From: Simplicillium sp. C3G150-2 | Taxonomy: Eukaryota > Ascomycota > Sordariomycetes > Hypocreales > Cordycipitaceae | Reading direction: 5' to 3' | Length of the DNA: 64,000 bases | NCBI GenBank assembly: GCA_022702485.1 | Contig: JAJIYY010000004.1 | Coordinates: 2,542,001 to 2,606,000 of the forward strand | In this document: one piece after another, positions 32,024-43,097 of the stretch | Numbering within the stretch: the stretch's first letter is position 1 | Layout of the letters: each line of letters begins with the position of its first letter | Notes under the pieces: generated by a model | Told to the model about the DNA's origin: nothing | Database searches by the model: none | Seen by the model: the letters and a program-made list of their open reading frames with translations, nothing else | Program-made: the position numbers and the translations under genes

Positions 32024-33036
32024 TCACATCAAAATGCAACTACTCCCCCCCTCTTCAACAACCCGCACCCCTCCATGCGACCACTCCAAATGCTCCAACA
32101 ACCCCCCCAAATCATCAAACTCATCCTCAACTCTGTCAGCGCTCTCCTCATCATCCACATCCACCGCCCGTCTCGCCTCATCCTCACACAGCCAACACAC
32201 CAACCTCGCCTGCCAATCCCCCCTCATCGGCACTACATGATTCGCCACCGCCAACGGCGCAAACACAACCTGCTTCTCTTCGCCGTTGCTTTTACTCACC
32301 CCCATGGCCTGCCACTCCGTCCCCGTCTCTGTGATAGGTTGACCTTCCCAGTTCGCCCTCGTGGTTGGAACTCTTTCCAAATCCTCCCATATGATGTGTC
32401 CGTCGCAGAAATCACAGATAAATGCGATGTCGTGCTCGCCGAACCGTTCGAAGTTCCCCACTGCGCTGCACACCATAGCCTCCTGGAGCTGGCGTGCGTG
32501 GAAATCGTTCTCTGACCCATCGACTTTCCGCCGCTGGCGCCGATGTACGATAAAGGCGCCCAGACAGCGCCGCTGGGAGGATTCCTGGGCGGATGTGAAG
32601 ACGCGGCGGGCGGCGCGGCATTGGGCTCGGTGGAGGAGGAGTTGGAGGGAGAGGGTTTCGCGGATCCAGGTGCCGTCGACGGCGCCGCCGGAGGAGCTCC
32701 AGTCGCGGAGGAGTTGGATGTGGGCGTGGAATTTGCCGCGGAGGGATCGTAGTTCTTCAACGGAGTCGACTGCGGAGGTTAGTGGCATGCTAATGACAGC
32801 GCCCATGTAGAGTACGCACAGCTTCGATCGTTCTCGTAGTGAGATTGTCCCTTGACGAGGGGCGACAGCTCTTGAAAATCCCGCTTGGCGTCGTCGAGGG
32901 TGCGTTCCAGCGCGGCGAGGAGCTCGTGCTCGTCTTGGCCCCAGTGTGTCTTTTCGGCGTCCCCCAGGATACGTATGGCTTCGACGAGCAGGTTCGCAAT
33001 GTCTGCTAGGAGGGAGCCGACAGAATCCAAACCCAT
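32024..33036 (-). CDS. Orphan protein with two CxxC pairs and HxxxH-type end
   Basis: Two exons (32820-33036 and 32024-32769, 50-bp intron with CTAAC branch and CCGCAG acceptor) give 320 residues. I do not recognise the family. Residues 1-75 form a helical region (SLLADIANLLVEAIRILGDAEK). The middle is Arg-rich helix. About residue 195 comes CDFCDGHIIWEDLERVPTTR, a zinc-knuckle-like CxxC followed by W, and about residue 265 CWLCEDEA, with HLEWSHGG further on, so a Cys/His zinc-binding module is plausible. No signal peptide or membrane span. It lies tail-to-tail with SEC22. Similar proteins seem widespread in fungi as uncharacterised; function not assigned. Confidence 0.75.
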
Positions 33037-33320
33037 GTTGGGCTGGGGTTGTCGCAGCTGCGGGATGAATCTAGGATGACCAATTCCGTTGTTTCACGGT
33101 GGAAATGCCATGGGGAGAGTATGCATTGGCGCTGATGACTGGTGAGTGATGTGTGTGAAGATTCGACGGATTCAGTCACTGTAGGTGGAAGTCAAGGAAT
33201 GACAGCGTGCAAGGGTGATGGAGTGCAGGAGTGAAGAAACGAACGAATGTTGGATTACGATACGAGGTCGAAGGATTGGTGTGGACAGCCTGTGGGATAC
33301 CTACAGTGGGACACAGCAGA

Positions 33321-33355
33321 TGGACAGTGGGTGGACAGTGGGTGGACAGTGGGTG
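33321..33355. repeat. 11-bp minisatellite, about three copies
   Basis: Unit TGGACAGTGGG is repeated three times in a row in the region upstream of the divergent 33036 and 34831 genes. Typical slippage repeat. Confidence 0.8.
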
Positions 33356-34362
33356 GAGGCCTGCGAGCCTCCCCGTAGTGACGTGGTCCGAGCTAACAGC
33401 TATGCTTAACTAGCCACGAGGCTGTGTAGCAGTGTAGCAGTGTCGCTACCCACTGAATTCACAGGGAAAGTGCCTGAGTTGCTGTCTATGGCTCCAATTT
33501 CAGGGCACCAACCAGCCTAAGGCACCCATTTTTGGATGCGCTGAGCACCCTCCCACTGTACCTCGGAATGCACCCCGCCAGTACTTCGCCAAGTCTCATA
33601 TACAAATACAAGCTTCTTAGCTGCATGGAAAGATATCTCTCGAGCGAACTAGATACATGCAAGCCCCAATCGGTCACCACACCAATGGCTCCCTTACATG
33701 CTTCGTACACGCTTGCATGAAATGTGAATATAAATACAGTAGTCGGCCAACTTTGCCAACAGCTACTCTCACGATTACTGGCAGTATGTTATTCCTAGCA
33801 CGGTATATAAACTTGCATATTCAGACTACACTTCTTTTCTTATCCTCTCACCTCCTACATATAAGAGCTACATCATTTACAAGCATCGTCCACAGCTATA
33901 TATGTAGGTATTGGGCTTTCGGCTTTCTGTTTCTCCGGTCTCTCGGTCTTTTAGGTAGGCTCGTAGCCTCTCAGGTAACTATTTATTAATCTAGTAAAAC
34001 AGACCAGGATACATGCGACAATTTTCTTTTTTACGCCCAACCGTTGCAAGGATTCCTGGTACCCCTGGAGGGCTGTTTACTTGCCACGCTTGCGATGTAA
34101 CCGTTCTGCAGGCTTGATTGCGACATTAGCCTCAACTGGGTTACAACCTGCTAACGTGGAGCACTTTGGTAAGCTACTCCCCTGAAATAAAACGGTCCTA
34201 GCATATATTCTGGAGAGGATGCTGTCTTCGCCCCCCCTCTAGCTTGATCTTTCAATCTCCACAACAAAGGATCGCGTCGGCCCGCGGTGAGACTAGTAAG
34301 ACGATTTAGTACAGGCTAACGCGTTGTGGGAGGACGCGATGCAAGGGCAGAGTATAAAAAAG

Positions 34363-34386
34363 AAAAAAAAAAAAAAAAAAAAAAAA
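34363..34386. repeat. Poly(A) homopolymer run of 24
   Basis: Unbroken run of 24 A, preceded by AGTATAAAAAAG. It could be a promoter-type poly(dA:dT) tract, a retro-insertion tail or an unstable tract; no target-site duplication was identified. Confidence 0.7.
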
Positions 34387-34830
34387 CGAAAGCGATGCGA
34401 TGCGATATAGTATTTCAAATATACGTATGTAAAACACGCATCTAGCTGTGCTAAGACCGGCTAAGACACCTCAGATTGTCAAGTAGTGTCGACGTCGAAC
34501 GGCCACACGTTACAGGCAGACTGCAAGGGGAGCCAAGACATGTATTACTTTTCCCAACCTAAAGCGTTGTGTGATATTGAAATTTGATGGCCATGACTTA
34601 GACCTGTGTGTAACGGTCCGATCCTGGATTATTAGTACATGGTCTATAGTAGTTTACAGAGAGGAAAGGGGAATGCGAGATTACAAGTAAGAGACTACAA
34701 CATAGCCATGTAAAGGCGCTGGCAGCAAAAGTTATAAATATGTCGATATCCCCTGGATTTTCCAAAGACACATTGGATGAGTTTCTTTATACGACATACT
34801 TACAGTATACTGTGGTTTTATTCTCGCAAT

Positions 34831-37800
34831 ATGTTGCGGCTCAGGGATATGTTGCTGGTCGTGGTGGCTTTTGCCATCACCACCGCATCTGCTCGCCTAC
34901 ATTTGGCACATCATGGTCTGCTACAGATCCATCCTTCCTTCCGCGGCGATACGATCACCTTGTATCCTAGCCACCACCCAGATCATGACATGGAAGACAT
35001 GATTCACATCCAGCCTCAGCACGAGCAGCTGCTTTACTACTCTCAAGAGGGACATCGACGTAAGTCTTGATCAACAGGTTGGTGTTGTACCGTGATTGAA
35101 ACGTACTTTATACTGACATGACATGATTTTTCTCTCCTTCTCAGCTGCCATCCACGGCGCCAAGCACAGCAGCTTCCATGCCAAGTTCGTGAGGCCTACT
35201 GTCGTCCTAGACCACACCAGCCACTTGAGTCGAGTGGACTGCCGCAGGCCTCATAACATGACGGTGTGCTTCTCGTCGCCTGAAGCCTTCAAACAAGCGC
35301 AGACGGCTTGGAACATGCCCGAATTCAACATTGCTACTTTCCATATCGGTTGCGGTGACGAGTTGTCCGGCGAGCGCTCCTACTTCCACGCCAAACGTCC
35401 GACTGCCATCAACCACCGCACCAAGTGCCTTGTCATTCCTACCAAGAGGATCCAACACACCGATGCCTTGGACTCTGGAGAAATCACCTGGGGCACTTAT
35501 ATTGACCCCAAATATAGGAAGAGAACTCCTGTGCTGGGACACATCAAGCTTAGTGAGGAGCCCAGGAGCCCGCTTCTTCGTCGCCAGGATCCTCCCGACC
35601 AAGATGACCCAAATGGAGGTGGCCCTGACGGCCCAAATGGAAGTGATCCGGGTAGCCAAGACGGTAATCCTCCTAACGATTCCGGGGACACTCCTCCCGA
35701 CGCAAACGGTGATGCTCCTCCAGACGATGGAAAACCTGATGACGGCAATACCGAGGATGGTAATCCTTCTGGGGATGAAGAACTTTACTTCCCAGGAGAC
35801 GAGCCTCCAAGTCGGGAGAAATTAGACGAATATCTGGCGATGATGAAAATGCCTGACTCGGGACCAACGATGGACATCGAAAACAACGTGACGGCCATGG
35901 AGGAGTTTTTCGGGCTCGACGATGGCGAAGTGCCCGAACAGCTCCCGCCTGACGAATACCTACCATTCGTAGACGAAGACGGAACTATTCCGTTTGAAGA
36001 TCCCCAAGACAGCCAGGAGTCGACGACCGGATCCGAAGAGCCGCCCGTCACCACTCGCAGCCTTTCTACACACATCGAGAAGAGAGGCATTTTCGACTTC
36101 CTCATCAATTTCATCCACGTAAGTTTGCCCCAAACCTGCGGCTAGTTAGCAGCAGACTAACAGAATGGGAACTTTGTTTTCCAATTACAGAAAATCGTCA
36201 ACTTGGTTCGTACGTTTACCCAGATCGTGGCTGCCGTAGTCAAGGTGCTTGCAGAAATTGCCGTCGTCAGCGCCAAGCTGGTGGCAGCAGCCTTTGGCGC
36301 TCCCTTTGACCACTCGTACCACAACGACTTTCAGTTCCAGTTCCAGCCCAAGAGGAGCTCATCGGGAGACGAGCCACCGAAGATTTTCAACTCAGACACG
36401 GGAGTGGAGATTGCTGGCACGAGCGGCGAGTTCAGCGTGCAGTGCCTCAAGTGCGGCATCTCGGGTGACTTCTCCATCGACGGTGCTCTTGCTTTCAGCA
36501 TCAAAGATGGCTTGACCAAGGGGAAACTGGAGCTGACCAACAAAAGGCCGTTTACGCTAGATGCGCAGTTCGGAATCCAAGCCAAGCTGCAGACGACCAA
36601 GTCTCTCCCAATCGAAAAGAACGAGCTGGGTTCCTTGCCACTAAGTCCGCTGGCAATTCCGGGCCTCCTTGTGCTGGGTCCCCAGCTCAGCCTTTCTGCG
36701 GAATTGGAAGTCGCTCTCGCGGGAGAAGCTGATCTAATGGTGGGTGGCAGCTTGTCGATTTCTCCCGGCACGGCCACGTTGGACGCCATCGACGGCGCAA
36801 GGAACGGTGTCAAGGGCCTGAATGTCTCGTTCACTCCTTTGGCCAAATTCCAAGGGTCGTTGACCGCGTCACTGGAGTTTGGACTGCCACTGGCCATTGA
36901 ATGTGGAATAAACGTGCTGAATGGCAAGTTCAAAAAGACAATAGGTCTGGTCGAGAAGCCGGTGGTGTACGTCTCAGCCACAGCATCCAACCAAGACGAT
37001 ACGCCGTGCGATGGCGTCGAGCTGCGCGTCGGTGTCAAGAACGAGATATACATCTCGGTTTTTGATAAATATGAGAAACCGCTATTAGAGACAACAATTT
37101 ACGAGCAAGGACTAGGTTGCGTCAAGTAAGTCACACTCTTGTTCCCCAAAATCCCCCCCAGAAAAAGTCCCGTTTCCTCTGTCTCGGCCACATGCTTGTT
37201 CTCTTGACTCAGAGAATAAAAAGCTGACACTATATCCCTCACAGCTCCGATGGATTTGACGCATCCAAAGTCCGCCCCAAAGAGGTATTTAAAGGGTTTG
37301 GAAAGGATGGCAAGACAGACACCATTGAGAGGAGCCCGCCAACCTTCAGAAACGTGACAGTAAAAATTCCAGAGACCAAGGCGGGATATCGTCTGATCAC
37401 GGACAAGGATAGGTCGCACATCCTCGTGGCCGGAAGCGACAGCTTCGTGTATCTGGTTGACAACAACGAGAGCTACGACTACACAGCGCCATGGGGCACG
37501 CTGGAGCTGGAATCTAAGGCTTTCAGCCTGGACGTCATCGACAGGTTCATGGCAGGCCCAACGTATGCCTTCTCATACGGAGTTGCTCGCATGGTCATGC
37601 TCAAGGACAAGAGCGTTCCACGTGGCTGGACCGTAGCGTAAGTTTTTTGCCTCGGTCAACGCACGAGACCAAGACCCCCCTTACCTTGTAGTGTTGGTGA
37701 TGCTGACTCTGACGATAGTGGATTGAAATCGGTCAAGGAGGGGGACAGAGAGAGACTTGCCGTTGCCGTACACAACACTGACTATAACGGCAAGGTACAT

Positions 37801-38010
37801 CTGACTCTTCGCTTTCCCACGTTTTGCAAGACGGTAAATGGAACGAAACTCTATGCCACACGATGCCTCATGGGAGACGAAGGAAAGTGGAAGAACGATG
37901 TCGGAAACCCTTGCGAGGAAGCAGAAGACTTTGACGACGTCATGATGAATGTCTTCAACGTCACGCAGCCCACCGCGCAAAATTGTCGCACGGTTCAGCT
38001 GGTTGTATAG
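34831..38010 (+). CDS. Large secreted protein, DUF7029/DUF7223-like layout
   Basis: Five exons (34831-35059, 35145-36118, 36191-37125, 37245-37637, 37692-38010) splice in phase to 949 residues. The start at 34831 gives a signal peptide (MLRLRDMLLVVVAFAITTASA); an in-frame ATG at 34777 would bury it. Residues about 110-225 match the style of fungal DUF7029 domains (MTVCFSSPEAFKQAQTAW, FHIGCGDE, RSYFHAKRP). An acidic Pro/Asp/Gly-rich linker follows (residues about 230-340) and a KR site at KRG near 395. From residue about 440 a long beta-rich region (GDFSIDGALAFSIKDG, LGPQLSLSAELEVALAGEADL) resembles DUF7223 and extends to the end. The acceptor of intron 4 is ambiguous (37691 or 37718, both in frame). 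Family names are recalled from InterPro naming and should be checked. Extracellular or wall-associated; no known activity. Confidence 0.8.
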
Positions 38011-38431
38011 ATAGTATCTACTTAGCTTGTGCATATGTAATGCTTGCGAGTTGGTGAGAGGTGGGAGGTGGGAGAGACATGAACTGTGTTAACTGCCGAG
38101 TCTCTATATTCGTGTATTTGATTTACGTATTAATCACATTTCCGCATCCTGTTCTTGAGCCCCCAATTTAGCAATTGTTCGTGTTTAGCTGGTAAGCAAG
38201 AGTTTATTTGTGGTTAGAGATTAAGTTGGTGTGAGTATCTCGGCATCTTGGAATTTGCGAGCTCCGAGCCGTCGTCTCTGAAAACTACAGTCTCGAGTAA
38301 TGTAATGTCATGTCATGCACACCTAAATTAGCCGCCGTCATCGGGCCGCCTCTGGCAAAGACTGTCTGAGAATGTATCATGCAAAATTAAATCAATTACT
38401 CTAATTAAATTCCATTCACACCCGTTTTTAC
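38011..38431. other. Convergent 3' flanks
   Basis: 3' regions of two convergent genes; AT-rich, with TGTAATGTCATGTCATG small repeats near 38300. No gene or RNA seen. Confidence 0.45.
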
Positions 38432-40473
38432 TCACTTCCTTTTCGTAGCCTTTCCAGCATCAACACCCGTAGCCTTGGACGCAGCCTCCTTGACATCCTC
38501 AGCAGCCACTTCCTTAGCCACATCCTCAGCAGCCTCCTTCTTCACCGGCTCATCATCATCACCGCCCTGACCAAACTCATTCACACGAGTGTAATCAGTA
38601 GCATACGCCCATCGCTGATACAAGTAAATAAAAAAGATGATGTCATCACGGAACGTAGCCAGACGGTGCAGCAGCGGCATCTTGATGGTAAACGCAAACA
38701 AGTCATCAATAAACGTGTTGAGGAACTTGTAAATCATGGCCTTGCCAGGCATGTGCGCAACACTCTTCAGGCGGTAGTTGATGTACAGCGAGGGGACCAT
38801 CATGAGGAATCCGTAGGCGTAGACGGAGCCGACGAGCGTGGTGATGATGAATGAGTACCACGACTTGTGGGTGTCGTAGATGAGCGAGTAGACGGCGTAG
38901 GCGATCAGTAAGGGGACGGCGGCCATGTACATGTACTTGAAGGCGATTTCGTCGTACTCTTTGGTCTTCTCCTCGGTCTCGTTGAGCTTGTACTTGTCTT
39001 CGAGCACGATCCAGTATGGGAAGAAGGAGCCTGGTGCGGTTGGGCGTACGCGGACATTCACAATGGTGGTGATCTTCCAGAATTCGATAAAGATGCCGAC
39101 GACTTGGGAGCCGAGAATCATCCAGCTGGTGTTTTGGGAGTTGTCCATGAGGTACAGGAAAATGACAGTCTGCATAAAGACGTTGGCCAAGATGGAGCGC
39201 ACGGAAATACCGACATTGTCCTTCTTCTTGCGGTAGTGGGCAATGTCGGAGCCAAAGGCAAGAGTCTCGAGAATCAGATGCGCAATTGAGGCAAAAGCAG
39301 TGACGCCGAGCAGGATAGGGTTGGTGTCCATGAAGATCTCCTTGACCATTTCAATCTCAGAGCCGTCACCGGTGCCAGGAACGGGGTTACCAAAGGCCGC
39401 TTGGCGAGCATTCTCCTTGGAGTTCATCTCAATGTTGGACATGATCTGGAACTTGAAGGCAGCCATGTTGGTGAGGTCGATGTGCAGGGGGAGCTCCTTG
39501 ACGGTGTCGTTGAGGGGCATCATCTGCTTGTTGAGCTGCCAAAAGGTGTTGATGAAGAGCAGAGGGTAGTACCAGCCATTCTGGCCGGTTCCGTCACGGG
39601 CTCCAGAAGACTCGAGGCGAATAAAGTGCTTGACAGCGGGGTGCATGTTGGGGAGGTCCTGCAGACCCAGAGAAGGGACGAAAGAGAAGCTGGCATTGGG
39701 GTGGTAGTGGTTGGCGATGATGGGACCGACTTGCTCCTCAACCTCTGGCTCCTCGTCTTCCTTTTGCGCTTCCAGCAGATTGCGCGTCTTGACAACCTTC
39801 TTCTTGGGCAGGTAGTGAGTCAAGGGATAGGCAAAGTGGAATGCCTTCCCAGAATCATACTTGGGCTGCTTAGGGTCCAAGACGCTACCAGCCAAACCAA
39901 TAAAGAAGTGGCCCCAGAGAGTACCATTGTTCTGCACGGCCTTGGGGACCGTAAACTTTGTGTCAATCGAGCGCTTGTCGGAGCCATTGTTCATGTGGAA
40001 GTTCTTTTCCTCGAAAACGACATATTCCTCAGGAGTCTGGGCGATGGAGACAGGGTTGAACGACGAAGAGAGCGTGACGGTGATGTCGACGTGGCTGTCC
40101 TGGGGCCAGATGGGAGCAATCTTGCGAGGCAATGGCGAGTAGGAAGCGCCCTCGTCGAGTTTCTTGGGTCGGAGCTGGAAGGGAGGGATGTCGCCAGTGT
40201 TGCCGGCGACGACGACGGGCTTTCCGGTCTCGGGATCGTTGACGATGACGCCCTTTTGGTCCTTGGCGAGGAAGAAGTTGAGGGCCAAGTTGATGCCGAA
40301 GTAGAAGACGGCACCGAGGATGAGCTTGTTGAAACTGAAGCCCTGCAGCAAATAAAGTTAGTTTGCGGGTGTTATAGATTGTTTGTGACGAGAGAGCTTA
40401 CGCCTCCTTCTTGACGCTGTTGGCCTTGGCCTTGGCGCTGGCCAGCGGGCCTAGCAGCAGCAGCGTTAGGCAT
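38432..40473 (-). CDS. CLPTM1-family multi-pass membrane protein
   Basis: Two exons (40402-40473 and 38432-40342, intron 59 bp) give 660 residues. Exon 1 encodes a short Ala/Gln/Gly-rich head. Exon 2 starts with a hydrophobic segment (LILGAVFYFGINLALNFFLA), then a large lumenal beta-rich domain, and in the C-terminal half several membrane helices with the family core: NPILLGVTAFASIAHLILETLAFGSDIAHYRKKKDN, QTVIFLYLMDNSQNTSWMILGSQVVGIFIEFWKI, SLYINYRLKSVAHMPGKAMIYKFLNTFIDDLFAFTIKMP, and YLYQRWAYATDYTRVNEFGQ. The tail is Ala/Lys/Glu-rich. Human CLPTM1 and CLPTM1L are ER proteins linked to receptor retention and glycosylphosphatidylinositol lipid scrambling; the fungal role is inferred from that. 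It shares a divergent promoter with the kinase-like gene. Confidence 0.93.
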
Positions 40474-40874
40474 TGCGATGGCGAGTGCACGCAATTGAGG
40501 ACTGGAGCTGCGTGATGTTGCGAATTTGCAACGCTGTGGTTGGGACGTGAAGGAATGTGGTTGTTGTCGAGGTTGTCGCCACAGGAGTCGGACCCCTAAT
40601 GGAAATAATAGTGAAAAAAGCTACAGCGTCTAGTGGCGGTTGCTTGGCGCTAACAAATTCAACGTGGCCCCCCGATTGCCCCCCACGGCTCGGACTTGCT
40701 GCCAGCCAATGGAGGGGGCCTGTCACTGCGCGTGCAAACGAAGCAAACCACAACCGCAGCACTCAGAATCGCTTGCAATGTAAACTGCTGCGAAATCATG
40801 GGAGACTCTCTCACGGAAACTGGCTTACTCATCCCTTTTTTCAACAGATGCTTCGCATGTGTCTAGACCTAAGA
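40474..40874. promoter_or_regulatory. Divergent promoter of CLPTM1 and kinase-like genes
   Basis: 401 bp between the two starts. A CCAAT box lies at 40706-40710 (+). The plus frame is open back to an ATG at 40557, but its product is unlike the kinase family, so I read it as promoter DNA. The end CAACAG before ATG 40848 looks like an acceptor, so a non-coding first exon is possible. Confidence 0.45.
40706..40710 (+). promoter_or_regulatory. CCAAT box
   Basis: CCAAT pentamer in context GCCAGCCAATGGAG, a CBC/Hap-complex type site between two divergent genes. Short motif; use is unproven. Confidence 0.35.
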
Positions 40875-41921
40875 ATGGCGAGCACCGCACCCAAATACAA
40901 AGTTGGACATTGTAGTATCAGCATCGATAAAGATGACTATGATGCGCGCTTCTCAGTTCGTCGGAATGGCAAAGTCTTCTACATTTCTACCTCACCATCT
41001 CACTTGTCCAACTCACCCCTCACAAGAGATAAATACTTCAAGTACATTGATGTTCTCAAATCAGGCGAAGAGGTGGTCGATGATGTGTTTGATACCGATG
41101 TGTACGAATGGGTCGTTACCCCATTTGAGCCGCTGCTGCTCCAACTCGCACCGGACCCTGTCCAAGAAGATTTAGCAACAACTAGAATCACCCTACAGCA
41201 GTATCTTTTCCCAGAGTTTTTCGTCTTTGAACTCGACATTATCAACGAAAAATTGTGTCCACGTCGCATACCCCAAAAGGACTTGCCATATCAACCCTCT
41301 TTCGTCTTCTTCGACGATGATTTCCTCGACGAGTTGGAGGAATGGACAGCCTTCTATGACCCCGCCAGAATTACCTTGAGTTTTCCTAATCCCCAAAATG
41401 CGCTGTTCAAGCCACCCAGGAAGGTTCTTATTGAGAATGACAAAGTCGAATGCTTCTTCAAGCCATGCTATTCTACTGTAGAGGCGAAACGCGAGCTCAT
41501 GGTCTACAAGGCAATCGCCACCCACGCCCAATTAGATAATCTGAACCTCTTTCGCTTGCATGGTATAGTCATGGATGACTATAGCTTCATTGTCGGTCTT
41601 TTGCTCTCCTACATTGACTGCGCTGATCGGCCGTTATCCGCAAGAGTCGACCCTGACGATCTCACCGACCCGCCCGTAGCCACGCGAAGGATATGGATGG
41701 AGCAACTTGATAGTGCTCTTAGAGGGCTTCATGAATTTGGAATCATATGGGGAGATGTGAAGTCGGCAAACGTTCTCATCGATCGGAATGATAATGCGTG
41801 GATTACGGATTTTGGTGGAGGCTACACCGAGGGCTGGGTCGACAAGGCGCTAGCTGACACTCCGGAGGGAGACGCCATGGGAATGGCCAAAATTAGAAAA
41901 CTTTTGTTTCCAAAGCAATAA
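40875..41921 (+). CDS. Protein kinase-like fold protein (fungal-specific)
   Basis: Intronless; 348 residues from the ATG at 40875 (MASTAPKYKVG). Upstream in-frame ATGs at 40848 and 40557 exist, but the added residues look non-coding. The C-terminal half is kinase-like: KVECFFKPCYSTVEAKRELMVYKAI holds a possible ATP-site Lys and C-helix Glu, LRGLHEFGIIWGDVKSANVLID is the catalytic loop (WGD in place of HRD, with the Asp, Lys and Asn kept), and AWITDFGGGYTEGWVD is the DFG segment. The activation segment and C-lobe are very short, as in the fungal family of small kinase-like proteins often found in expanded sets. The N-terminal 170 residues are a separate beta-rich domain. Kinase activity is possible but unproven; no substrate can be named. 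Confidence 0.85.
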   Translation: MASTAPKYKVGHCSISIDKDDYDARFSVRRNGKVFYISTSPSHLSNSPLTRDKYFKYIDVLKSGEEVVDDVFDTDVYEWVVTPFEPLLLQLAPDPVQEDLATTRITLQQYLFPEFFVFELDIINEKLCPRRIPQKDLPYQPSFVFFDDDFLDELEEWTAFYDPARITLSFPNPQNALFKPPRKVLIENDKVECFFKPCYSTVEAKRELMVYKAIATHAQLDNLNLFRLHGIVMDDYSFIVGLLLSYIDCADRPLSARVDPDDLTDPPVATRRIWMEQLDSALRGLHEFGIIWGDVKSANVLIDRNDNAWITDFGGGYTEGWVDKALADTPEGDAMGMAKIRKLLFPKQ

Positions 41922-42587
41922 TGAGTCTATTTACATATCGAGAGATTAGTTGTTGGCACCCATTACTACAGCCTTGTGCTACAAAACGAAGTGACGCTGA
42001 TAAATCCACCACTGGACTTGCTGTCAGCCAACGGCGAAGAATATTCCGGGGCGTGGGCTGTAGCAGTTGCAGTAGTAGCAGTAGTTTCAATACATACGAA
42101 ATGAAACAAAATGAACCAAAAGATTCAAGAATGGCCACAGATGCACCAAGTCTAATCCTAATGGGGCTTTTACTGCGTTGGTAATTCTTTTGCGGTCACT
42201 GGCCGAACAGAGAGAGTACAAAAAGACACACAGACATATAGTAGAGCCTCGATAGAATCTGAGCTAGTGAATTAAAGGGATACAAAAACATGTAAAGACT
42301 GTGGGTTGATAACACGACCTGATCAAAGACCTGCCACGGGCATTGTGATGTTGCTACGAGGATAAAGACCTTCAATCCCCGCCATTTCCCTCCTTGCCCG
42401 GATCAACATTGCACCTGGTAAACACCCTAAGCATCGCTTATCAAAAGAACGGCGTTGAGAACCTGGAGCTCCACCATGAGGAGCAGGACTACCCTCATAA
42501 GCATCATGACCACCATGAAGACCTGGACCATGATATTGACCACCGCGACCACCGTGGCCACCTCGGGGACCGTGATGAGTGTGAGGA
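41922..42587. other. 3' flanks of kinase-like and Pro-His repeat genes
   Basis: No separate gene. The minus frame 42323-42590 continues the composition of the Pro-His protein (His/Gly-rich) after its stop, in another frame; see the findings. The rest is AT-rich 3' flank. Confidence 0.4.
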
Positions 42588-43010
42588 TCAGGACGGGGAT
42601 GGGAAGGATGTTTCATTTGGACCGCCATCGCCGTCGTGTTTGCCGTGACTGTCAGGAACATAGTCAGGTGAAGGATCATAGTCGGGTTGATGGTCAGGAG
42701 CATAGCCGCCATGATAGCCAGTATGATGGCTGGTATCAGGATCAGGACGAGGGTCACTATAGTCAGGTTTAGGGGGAGGATGATAATCAGTATGATGGCT
42801 GGTATCAGGATCAGGCTTGGGGCGAGGGCCAGGGGGAGGACTAGGACCTTGATACCAGTCAGGACTAGGACCAGGCTTGGGGCCAGGGCCAGGAGGAGGG
42901 CCAGGAGGAGGGCCTTGATAAGTGTCAGGATGAGGTCCAGGGCCAGGAGGGCCACGAGGGTCAGGATGAGTGCCACGGTAAGGCTTAGGAGGGAGGCGAA
43001 AAGGGGGACG

Positions 43011-43043
<33 letters not shown>

Positions 43044-43053
43044 AGGATGAGGA

Positions 43054-43097
<44 letters not shown>

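Larger units (their letters stand above)
33037..34830. other. Long intergenic region with simple repeats
   Basis: No gene recognised in 1.8 kb. It contains an 11-bp minisatellite at 33321-33355, short GTGTAGCA duplications near 33424-33440, a 24-base adenine run at 34363-34386 followed by GCGATGCGATGCGAT, and AT-rich DNA with several TATAA words at 33730-33830. Short open frames at 33657-33989 and 34740-34970 have no protein-like features. Confidence 0.45.

Noticed and set aside
39401..40414. 337-codon open frame on the plus strand
   Set aside because: Exactly antisense to the CLPTM1-family gene; Val/Leu/Gly-rich shadow with no domain.
40557..40874. N-terminal extension of the kinase-like gene
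   Set aside because: Starts only 84 bases from the divergent CLPTM1 start and has unrelated, low-quality protein sequence.
42323..42976. Minus-strand Leu/Ile-rich 217-codon frame resembling membrane helices
   Set aside because: Its first half is an out-of-frame reading of the low-complexity secreted-protein gene; only the tail after 42590 is of interest.
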